DNA of 64,000 nucleotides from Aphelidium insulamus (Eukaryota; Aphelidiomycota; Aphelidea; Aphelidiaceae): NCBI GenBank assembly GCA_036784855.1, contig JAZDSV010000013.1, positions 248,001-312,000 on the forward strand, written 5' to 3'. Position numbers and translations under genes: made by a program. Positions within the stretch are counted from its first letter, which is position 1. Each line of letters opens with the position of its first letter. Below, one piece after another: positions 23,475 through 31,924 of the stretch. Under the pieces are notes generated by a model. It had not been told where the DNA came from. It saw only the letters and a list, made by a program, of their open reading frames with translations, and did no database searches.

Positions 23475-25421
23475 CTATTCTCCACCGCCATTCTGGTCAT
23501 ATGCATGCTCGTGGTACCGCTCCTGTGGCAAACTGCCATGCTTGCCATACCAAATGCCGCATGCGTTGCACAGTGTCTACACACAATTAAGTGTCAGTAA
23601 CAACTAGTAAACTCCACACTAAAACACACCTTGCTGCCCATGGGACCGCGACGCAGCGTGGGGGTGAACTTGCCGCTGAGCAGACACCAGCTGCACCGCC
23701 ACTTTGCCCTAAACTCTCCCACATCCAGCGACCCGTCCACATTGAACCGGTTGGCACTGGCGCCGAACCCGCGATGCACTTTCGGCGGCTCCTTCTGCGG
23801 CCCCAGCGCCTTCAGGTTCACGGATTCTTCGAGTTTGCGCAGCACCGCCTCCTCCTCCTCGGTGGTGGGACGGTAGTTGCGGTAGGGCACGGTGCGTGGG
23901 GTGTATGGTGCACCGCGGCCGGTGCCGGTAGTCGCCGCTGGCGTACATGGATGCGTACTGGGGCGGCAGTGCCGAGAAGGATGTGTACGACTGCTGTCCA
24001 CCGCCGCCCATCATCATTTGCGCATTGTATGCGTGCTGGAATTGCTGTTGCTGTTGCTGCTGCTGTTGTGAGAACTGGCCGCCCATCATTGCGGCCGCCT
24101 GCGACGAAGAGTTGCGAGCACCACGCGGCCGCCGCGCCGTGCCCGAATCATCATCGTCAGCACCGTCGCCGCCACCGCCGCGGTTCATGACAATGGTGGT
24201 GGTCACGCGCTGGGAGCGGCGCAGTCGCCTGGCCGACCGCTCCTGCTCCTTGATCCGGCGGTCGATTTCCTGCGCCGACAACTCTTGCACCAGCGGGTTC
24301 CACTCGTCGGCGGCGGCTATTCCGGCACCACCTGCTGAAGCTCCTGCGGCACTGGAAGAACCAACCCCGCCAATTGTAGAGGTGAGTGAGGCGGCGGCAC
24401 GCACGGGCGGCGCCTCCAGCTCATCGGTCTTGGGCGCCTCGTCAAAGTTCAAACGCGCATAGCAGATCTGTTCGCGGATAGAGTGTGCAATAATCGACAC
24501 AAACTCGCCGCCGATGCCGAGGTCGGCGCACAGCTGCCGCGCAAAAGATTCCGGAGTTGGGTGTGCTTGTTGTAGAGCTTGTTGTTGTTGTATAGAAGAA
24601 GATTGTGTCAATTGCTGTTGTTCATCAGCATTGCTATTGCTATTGGTGGTGGCGGGCAGAGAGGGAGTAAGCGGCCACTCAAACTGATCGACGAGGTGCA
24701 GCTGGCCGACCTGCAGGTCCAGCTTGATTATGGTGCGCCACTCGGGATCTTCGGTGGCGGGCGGCGGCGACGGCTCCTCTGAACGTGATGCATCAGCGCG
24801 CTGCTTCTGCTTCTTGTGGCTACTGCTACTGCTGCGAGGCACCGCGTCCTCATCGTCATTGACGGCATTCTCCCACGCCTGGCACTGTTTGCGTATGGAG
24901 TCGGCAATCTGCGACACCAGCGCATGTGTCGACGGCGTCTCCACAATGTCCTCAATGAGCAGCTGGGCAAACAGCTCGGGTGTTGTTAGCCTCTCTGTGA
25001 TATTAGACTGTGTATGTACAAAGTACCACATTATGGAAACAGGTAGCAGGCAGCATGCGGAGAATCATTCCAGAAGCAACAGTAGACAAACATATGACTT
25101 GCCATTCAGGTTCCAGGTGAAAGAGTCGCGGATCTTTGTGCCGTCCACTTCCAGGTCGAGACGGATGGGAATGAGCCTGACAGGCGTTGCTGCGTGCTGT
25201 CTGGCGCTACCACGTGGACTACACACACGGGCCAGTCAGCTAGTAGTCACACAGACACAGACACACATGCATATCACGTACTATACGGCCGTGTTGCCGC
25301 GCCGATACTTGTTGGTGTTGTAGAGGCGGAAGGCGGACGAGGGGCCAGCACTGCCGGGCGGCGCGGTGCTGGCAGAGCCCGGGCGACTGCTGGACGCGCT
25401 ATTCACAGCCACAGTGGTCAT
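23475..25421 (-). CDS. SNF5: SNF5/SFH1 chromatin-remodelling subunit with C-terminal GATA finger
   Basis: Core subunit of SWI/SNF- or RSC-type remodelers, about 574 aa. Exons: 25421-25282, 25218-25103, 24994-23630, 23576-23475. Two SNF5 repeats are seen. The first is TPVRLIPIRLDLEVDG...RDSFTWNLNERLTTPELFAQLLIEDI. The second is RTIIKLDLQVGQLHLVDQFEWPL...PESFARQLCADLG and ISIREQI-type helices. Low-complexity Q, G and S runs follow. The last two exons together make a GATA-type finger: CSWCLLSGKFTPTLRRGP and then TLCNACGIWYGKHG. The short last exon is easy to miss. The second intron (24995-25102) has a GCAAGT donor; using it restores the family motif WNLNE. Between about 23900 and 24000 the reading frame shifts once and I could not place an intron, so an indel or error is likely there. 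Confidence 0.88.
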
Positions 25422-25608
25422 ACTGTAGGTGTGCGGTCTGTGGGTGTGGGTGTGTGGGTGTGTGGGTATATGTGCGTGTGGACGCGTGTGAAGGCGCGTA
25501 GGCGGCCGCGAAGGGAGAAAAGCAGAGCGGCAAGCAGAGAATATGACGTGAGCGCTCTGTTAATAACAGGCTGCCAGCTGTTTCCATGACACTTCAACAC
25601 TTCCATCT

Positions 25609-26323
25609 ATGAACGCCGAGCAGCAACAACAGCCACCAGCTGTCAATGTGGTGCGTGTGCTGACTGCCGGGGACGCGTCGGTGGGCAAGAGCTGTCTTAT
25701 AAAGAGATATTGCACGGGACAGGTACTTTCTCGGGGGTGCGACTGCGACATATGGATGATTGACCCAAGCAGTTTGAGGCAGATTATCTGCAGACTATTG
25801 GGATTGACTTCGGTGTGCATCGCGTGGACTCCATTGGCGCCACCGACGTACATTGTCACGTGGAGTGGTGGGATGTGGGTGGCAGTCCGTACTATCACGC
25901 GATTAGAAGCGAGTTTTATGACAAGTGTGACGCGGTATGTATATACATTATTATCCAATTAGTCAAAAATCTCTCAGTTGCTATTCGTCTACGATGTAAC
26001 GAGCCGTGCCAGCTTTGATGCACTGCTGCCGTGGCTGAGTGAGATTGCACTTGTCAGACAGCAGCTGGGTATATCAAGCAGGCCAGAGCGTGGAATGCTG
26101 GTTGGCAACAAGTGTGACATGACAGCTGCTGCACGGCAAGTCACACCGGAACAGGGCGCCAAACTTGCCATCTCAATGGGTTATGGGTGTGTCACACAGT
26201 TATCTTGTGTGGGCGTGATTGTAATCTTGATGCAGATTTGTCGAGACATCCGCTGTGACAGGTGCCGGCGTAATGTATGCCATTACATCGCTGCTTACTG
26301 GCAGAAAGAAATCGAATAAGTAA
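25609..26323 (+). CDS. RJL (RBJ/DNAJC27-type) small GTPase without J domain
   Basis: 190 aa from four exons: 25609-25722, 25773-25934, 25978-26186, 26236-26323. Introns are 50, 43 and 49 bp. G1 is GDASVGKSCLIKRYC. The switch region is QTIGIDFGVHRV. G3 is WDVGGSPYY, with G where Rab proteins have G-Q: the catalytic Gln is replaced, as in RJL proteins. G4 is GNKCDM and G5 ETSAVTG. The closest pattern is DNAJC27/RBJ (FDALLPWLSEI, FYDKCDALLFVYDV). Animals add a J domain; most protists and early fungi do not, and this copy ends after the G domain without prenylation cysteines. The family is known to be associated with organisms that make flagella, so I take it as a hint of a zoospore stage. Confidence 0.88.
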
Positions 26324-26456
26324 AGCAAGTTTATCATCACATAAAATATAATGAGCGGATGATGGCAAGCGGCACTTAAATATCGTTTCTACTATAACCG
26401 GCAGCGCTGATTCAAGCAGTCTTAAGGTTATAACCACCCTTAACCACGTAAAGTTG

Positions 26457-27131
26457 ATGCACGCTGCAATTGGCGGGTTGGCGCGACGATGCCACGCGGC
26501 GGGTCCCGCAGCCACTCTGCGCCGCGCGCCAACTATCATGACGGGCCTGTCACCATCGGCCATACCGCTCATCAGCCTGATAGCCAATATGCCGTGCCGC
26601 TCCAAGGTGACGCTGCCACGCGCGCACCCCTTCGAGTACTTCCGCGACTCGTGGCGCGCCGACTCTCCCAACGCGCCCCGCATACACCACCCGCCGCGCT
26701 ACGTGTCCCCGTGCGGCCAGCACCACGGCCCGCTCTACTTCAAAATCACACTGCGACGCTCGCTGCTCGGTGTGCCGTGGTCACGCCGCCTGACCGCGGG
26801 CATACTATACAAAAAGTACTCGGCCGCATTCGCCTACCGGCCCAAATTCATCCGGCCCAACATCGCGGTGAACGCCGTGATATTCCGTGAGGCGTCGCCC
26901 GAGGTGGCCAAACTGGTGCTGGAGCTGAAGGAGCTGGTGGACGTGGAGAATATCTGGACGGAGGAAGAGTACAGGCAGAGTGCACGCAAACTGCTGGGCA
27001 AGCACGGCATGACACCCCAGCAGCTGGAACACCATCGCGGCTACCGTGTGGTGGAGAATGTGGCCCGGGTGCCGCTTATTAGTGGAAAGTCACAGAAGTC
27101 TTTGCGGCAAGACACTGCCGCACAGCAATAG
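26457..27131 (+). CDS. Mitochondrial large-subunit ribosomal protein uL30m
   Basis: Single-exon gene of 224 aa; Met at 26457 is chosen over an upstream TTG. The N-terminal 60 residues are Arg/Ala-rich with few acids, as expected for a mitochondrial presequence. The core LYFKITLRRSLLGVPWSRRLTAGIL matches the opening beta strand and helix of bacterial L30/uL30m. It is followed by a long C-terminal extension (EASPEVAKLVLELKELVDVENIW) as in fungal mitochondrial forms. It would sit in the 54S mitochondrial large subunit. The identification rests on one short block, so another mitoribosomal protein is possible. Confidence 0.6.
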   Translation: MHAAIGGLARRCHAAGPAATLRRAPTIMTGLSPSAIPLISLIANMPCRSKVTLPRAHPFEYFRDSWRADSPNAPRIHHPPRYVSPCGQHHGPLYFKITLRRSLLGVPWSRRLTAGILYKKYSAAFAYRPKFIRPNIAVNAVIFREASPEVAKLVLELKELVDVENIWTEEEYRQSARKLLGKHGMTPQQLEHHRGYRVVENVARVPLISGKSQKSLRQDTAAQQ

Positions 27132-27295
27132 ACTGCACACATGCACAGATTATTATTTGTACTATACGAACGCTGCTCACACCACACACATGCATGCATG
27201 CATGCAGGATATGCATGTGTACCACATGCATAGGCATATTACTAGTAGGTGAAGGCAAATTTATTCTTCTTATATTGATGGAATGTTATTGCACG

Positions 27296-28066
27296 CTACC
27301 ACTTGTCAAACTCGACCATTTCCAGAGTGAGGATGTGTGGCTTGCCCAGACTGCGCGCTTCGGTGGCCGCGGCAGTCTTGGCCATCTGCGGCACGATCGC
27401 CGGTGAGAGCACGCCGGCCAGCGCACTCACGGTGCCCATGTCAACCACACCCGGTCCGTTGGGAGCCGTGCCCGGCAGGGAGCGCGTGGCCGTGGCGCTA
27501 CCGGAATGCATCGCATCCTTCTTGGACTCGATGCGGAACGCGTGCGGCACCTTGCCGATGATCTTGTGGTCGTACACCATGTCAAATACGTAGTGGTTGC
27601 TGGTGGGCAGGTTCTCCGGCAGATGGAAGCTGAGCGTGTAGTAGCCCTCGGCGTCCGGCTCCGGGGACATTTCAAACCCTTTCAGCTCTCTGGCCCACAT
27701 GATGCGGCCTGAATGGTCAATGAAGAAGAGATGCAGTAGATATAAAGATGTGGACGCACCGTCGAGGAAAAAGTGAAGCTTGTCGAAGTCACGTTTCTGG
27801 TGATCCTCAAACTTTACCTTGACCATCTCGTCATCGTCCGCAGCGTAGTGCACCGCACTTGGGTCGGTGGTATATGCGGCCGGAGGTAGACCTTTCCACG
27901 ATAACGCGTCTGCATATAATAATACATAAATACGGAGGATAGTACATCAACACGAAAGCGCAATGCACGCACTGATATCACCAGCCAGACTCGTGGCGGC
28001 CAGCAGACTGAACAGGATGGCCACAGCCGCGGCAGCCCGCAGTCGACGCGAACATTGCATTGCCAT
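27296..28066 (-). CDS. Secreted protein of unknown function
   Basis: Two exons, 28066-27973 and 27909-27296, with a 63-bp GT-AG intron; 235 aa. The first exon is a signal peptide (RLRAAAAVAILFSLLAATSLAGD). The mature part looks beta-rich (LHFFLDGASTSLYLLHLFFI, EGYYTLSFHLPENL, HYVFDMVYDHKIIGKVPHAFRI) and ends EMVEFDKW. There is no transmembrane helix, GPI signal or HDEL-type retention signal. I do not recognise the family. The central part could be an Ig-like or carbohydrate-binding-like beta sandwich. The two candidate start codons (MAMQCS) differ by two residues only. Confidence 0.65.
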
Positions 28067-28967
28067 GTGAAGCCAATGTGAAGCCAATGAAGTAATAGAA
28101 CGCAAAGAAATCAAAAGAAATGTGGCGCAACTTGACCCGAACAAGCACAGGGGCACAATACAGCCAATCACCGGCATCGATAATTTGTCGTCGCCCCGAA
28201 ATGTTTATTCTCTTTGCTTTGCAATTCAGAGCGTAAAGGGCATTTCATGTCGAGTATTCTGGTTTGCAACTTACTTTCGTGCTATTTCTCGTGCATACTT
28301 TTGCATGCATTTCATGTCGAGTATTCAGGTTCCAACTTTTGTCACATTCCAACATTGTCCGTTCCGCTTGTCAACGACGGGTGCCGACTGCCTTTTCCCT
28401 GTCATTGGTTTTGTGCTATTTCTTGTGCATACTTGCAGGTTCTTGCAGCCCTTTCGTATGGTAGAAACATCGTCACATTTTTATCCTGCTTATTACATGA
28501 TATGTGTTATCCAGTTTCAGCAGCACGCTTTAGTGCCAATGCTTAACGCAGCATCCACAAGAACTATGATCGACCGGCAGGCACGGACTGCAACGTGGCG
28601 AAAACGCTGCTAGGTCAATCGGTTTGCAGCTAGTAGAGTGAAATCATTAGAATCAGCGGCTCTTTATGAAGCGGTCATAAAGCAACAATTATTACAACAA
28701 CATTAACATTTTAACCAATTATAAGACTGATCAGGCGATACAACACCTGCTGCTCACGTTCACTCTGTAGCCAATATTCGCGTGCTCCAAATCAGAATGT
28801 CCAACAATAATGCAGTCATTTGCGAAAATTCCACGTGAAGCATCTGACTCAGTGAAACGATATATCTCCGCAGCCCCTCGATGCCATCAGCCAATCAGCG
28901 CAGCGATAGCCATGATGCAGAATTTTCACATGCAGAATATGCCAACATGCTTTGACAAAAGACACAA
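28067..28967. other. Intergenic region with internal repeats and shared promoter segment
   Basis: At 28240 and 28309 the same sequence of about 20 bp (catttcatgtcgagtattc) recurs, and 'gtgctatttct(c/t)gtgcata' recurs at about 28281 and 28412, so short modules are duplicated. From about 28880 to 28967 the sequence matches the region before the broken ankyrin copy at 8.8 kb. Plus-strand open stretches at 28122-28613 have no coding resemblance. Confidence 0.5.
28884..28905 (+). promoter_or_regulatory. CCAAT-box segment shared by two ankyrin copies
   Basis: The words CATCAGCCAATCAGCGCAG occur here, about 80 bp before the start codon at 28968. They also occur in the matching position of the 8.5-8.95 kb copy (minus strand, about 8845-8865). 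A CCAAT box at this distance is typical of eukaryotic promoters. Conservation between copies may just reflect duplication. Confidence 0.45.
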
Positions 28968-30347
28968 ATGTTCTCGTCACTCGTTCGCAATGGGGCCATT
29001 GTGGCATGGTTTGCCGTCATGCAGAGCGCTCGATATTACGCAGACGCGTCGCCCGTCGTTACATCATCATCATCTTGTACAAACATGCCAGTCGAAGTGG
29101 ATGCGGCTGAGATGAATCCAAGCAAAGAGGATCTCATCACTGATGACTGGATCGCCGATGCTATGCATCCAGACGCCAACCATCGTGAGCTTGTGGCGGA
29201 GGCAATCAAAGAGTGCTCGGTGACAAAGTTGGAGTGGCTTCGCGACAAGAACATTATCGATTTCAAGCTGAAGCGCTGGATGGACGATGCGGCGGCCGCT
29301 GGATGCACGGAAGTGCTTCAATGGTTCAAAAAGAATGGCGCGCCGTGGGGTCCATCTACGTGCGCCAGTGCTGCTCTTCACGGCCAAGCAGAAGCACTTC
29401 AATGGCTACTGGATTATGGATGCCCGCACGATAAAACCGTCTGCATGAGCGCTGCAAAGGGTAATCACATGGATATATTGCAACTCGCCCGCAGTTATAA
29501 TTGTCCATGGGGTGCCACGTGTTCAACTGCCGCGCTTAATGGAAATTTGGACATGCTTCTATGGGCGAATGACAATGGTAGTCCACTCAACTCATTCGCA
29601 GCGTCTCAAGCAGCATTAAACGGGCATGGACACGTGTTGGAATGGCTGGTTGCTAAAGCGGGCATGCAATTCACGGAAGATAATTGTAGAGCAGCAGCCG
29701 CTGGTGGGCATTTCGACTTGCTGGCCTGGATGAGAGAAGGACTCGATATCATAGTGTCCCACGAGTGGTGCACAGTAGCTGCTGGTAAAGCACCGTTGAA
29801 AGATTTTAAACGATTGCAGCAAGGTTGCAGATGTTTTAATGCTGATATGTGTGCCAGTGCTGCGAAAGGTGGAAATAAGGCAGTTCTGGAATGGCTAAAG
29901 AATGAAGGATGCCCTTGCGATGAATTTACTTGCATGAATTTAGCCGTCCGGGGTGACTTTAAACTCTTAACTTGGGCAAAATCAGTCCGATTTCCTCTGT
30001 CTAACCTCATCTGCGACGAGGCGGCCATGAACGGTCACCAGGAAATAATCACATGGGCACTTGAAAATGGGTGTAATTGGGGTGTATCGACCACTGAAGC
30101 GGCTGCCAAAGGAGGTCATCTGGAGCTGTTGGAGTGGTTGCATGAAAGCGGCTGTCCATTGTCTACTCAAGTGGCCAAGATTGCTGCAGAGCGAGGCAAC
30201 ATCAAAATGTTGAGATGGGCTCGCGCTATGGGCTGTGAATGGTACCTTCCATGGATTCTGCCACACATCAAGTATAATCCGGAACTTACCGAGTGGGCGA
30301 GGAGCGGTGAGCAGGGTTCAGCGTTGCAGCAAAATAAACACCTTTAA
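28968..30347 (+). CDS. CPWD-type ankyrin repeat protein with hydrophobic leader
   Basis: Single-exon gene, 459 aa. The N-terminus MFSSLVRNGAIVAWFAVMQSARYYADASP could be a signal peptide or anchor. About eleven degenerate ankyrin units follow with the family signature (L-x-W-xx-x-GCPxDxxTC, for example DYGCPHDKTVC, NEGCPCDEFTC, ESGCPLSTQV). The frame is open throughout, so it looks intact. It shares promoter and first-exon sequence with the broken copy at 8.5-8.95 kb, which marks a duplication. Function unknown; such repeats are protein-binding scaffolds. Confidence 0.8.
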   Translation: MFSSLVRNGAIVAWFAVMQSARYYADASPVVTSSSSCTNMPVEVDAAEMNPSKEDLITDDWIADAMHPDANHRELVAEAIKECSVTKLEWLRDKNIIDFKLKRWMDDAAAAGCTEVLQWFKKNGAPWGPSTCASAALHGQAEALQWLLDYGCPHDKTVCMSAAKGNHMDILQLARSYNCPWGATCSTAALNGNLDMLLWANDNGSPLNSFAASQAALNGHGHVLEWLVAKAGMQFTEDNCRAAAAGGHFDLLAWMREGLDIIVSHEWCTVAAGKAPLKDFKRLQQGCRCFNADMCASAAKGGNKAVLEWLKNEGCPCDEFTCMNLAVRGDFKLLTWAKSVRFPLSNLICDEAAMNGHQEIITWALENGCNWGVSTTEAAAKGGHLELLEWLHESGCPLSTQVAKIAAERGNIKMLRWARAMGCEWYLPWILPHIKYNPELTEWARSGEQGSALQQNKHL

Positions 30348-30485
30348 TGATTTGTAGGCCAATGAAGCCTCGATTAGTCAAAGCGGTGTAATATTTAGTG
30401 TGGACAACATAGTTAACGGGATAATTGCTTTTTGCGCCCAAACTAATAATCTTTCAAGAGCTATTATCGCACAGCAAACATCACA

Positions 30486-30697
30486 ATGATCACCACACGA
30501 GCCGCGCCACTTCGCTTCACCATGCTTACCTGCACGCTTAGCCGCACGCGACCATTCAGTAACCTGGCCGTGCCACAGATATTTGACCGTCGCGTCAAGA
30601 GAATGCAGCGGGATCGCGCCGCCCTGGCCGCCACAGAGAGCCGCCACGCCGACTATCTACGTGATGAGGTTGCCGCGCGTCTCGTGGACAGGTTAAT

Positions 30698-30736
<39 letters not shown>

Positions 30737-31865
30737 ATACTATGGTCATGGCCTGCAGTTAACATGTTGAATGAAGGATATCAAGAGGCGGTACGGGACC
30801 GTGGTGGACATTAATGCGGGCTCTGGCCATCTCGCCAAGTGTATGGACAGTTCGCTGGTGCAACGCGTGCACTGCTATGACTTGTCTGGCAGGACTGCAG
30901 TATGCTATATATGATATACTAACGTACCACAGAAAAGCTTTTGAACCGCGACGCCCAGATGGAGTCATCTGACGGTGAGCATACTAGCTAATAATCAGTC
31001 CATATGATGTAATCAGCATCGTAGACATCCACGTTGAGCGACAACAGCTGGACGAAGAGGCAGCGTTCCCGTTTGAAGATGACAGCGTGGAGGCAATGAT
31101 GAGCTGTCTCGGTCTGCACTGGGTCAATGATCTGCCAGGCAATTAAGAATCATTATTATTATTGCCTTGTGCCTTGTCGTTAATACCAGTCTAGGTGTGT
31201 TTGCAAAGATTCATCGCGCATTGAAGCCGGATGCGCCGTTTATTGGCGCAATGCTGGGCGGCGACACGTTGATGGAGTTGCGCTGTTCACTGCAGCTGGC
31301 CGAGCAAGAACGTCTCGGCGGTTTATCCGCGCACATTTCACCATTTGCCAGCAAGTTGAATTGGAAGTGTGTGTGTGTGTGTAAAATATAAACATGTCGC
31401 ATAGCCGCGCCTGATCTGTCGGGGTTGTTGTTGCGTGCTGGTTTCTCCCTTACCACTGGTAAGTATTTTTTGTTAGAAATCTCCCGTACTAATCCCATAG
31501 TCGATGTGGACGACATTGTCGTCAATTATCCATCGGCGTGGGAGTTGATGCAGGATTTGCAGCTGATGGCCGAGAACAGCGCGCTCATCAACCGGTAAAT
31601 ATGTAATTATCTATACCCCTGTATTATGAGAACTATTCAATAATGTAGAAAATCCGTGCTATCACGCGACACAATGATCGCTGCCAGCGCCATCTACAAG
31701 GAGATGTACGGCAACAATGAAGATGGCTCTGTGCCCGCCACATTCCAGGTGCTGTACATGATTGGATGGAAGCCTGACGGGTCCCAGCCGCAGCCGATTG
31801 CGCGCGGCTCCGCCCAAATCTCTCTCAAGGATCTCGATGCTGCCAAGGCGCCACCGGTGAAATAG
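30486..31865 (+). CDS. NDUFAF5: NDUFAF5-type mitochondrial complex I assembly methyltransferase-fold protein
   Basis: Eight exons: 30486-30698, 30777-30888, 30933-30974, 31025-31138, 31195-31350, 31405-31458, 31501-31594, 31649-31865. Every join keeps frame and reproduces the family sequence. Diagnostic blocks are [109 protein letters not shown] and [23 protein letters not shown]5 has a SAM-methyltransferase fold and hydroxylates an arginine of NDUFS7 during early complex I assembly in the mitochondrial matrix. The SAM loop here is DINAGSG rather than D-G-G. Introns 2, 4 and 5 start with GC (GCAGGA, GCAATT, GCAAGT). The first donor opens into a (GT)n tract. Its presence implies the organism keeps complex I. 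Confidence 0.92.
30699..30731. repeat. (GT)n microsatellite forming an intron donor
   Basis: An uninterrupted GT run starts exactly at the splice donor of NDUFAF5 intron 1, so any GT in the run could act as donor in steps of two bases. A shorter GT run sits inside intron 5 (about 31366-31382). Confidence 0.8.
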
Positions 31866-31924
31866 ACAAGTTCTTAAATATGTAATTGTATATTGGGGTG
31901 TGTATGTGTAATGATGCATGTGTG

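Noticed and set aside
30486-31865. Reading NDUFAF5 with only GT donors
   Set aside because: GT choices at introns 2, 4 and 5 give stops or add residues absent from the family; the GC donors give exact family alignment.
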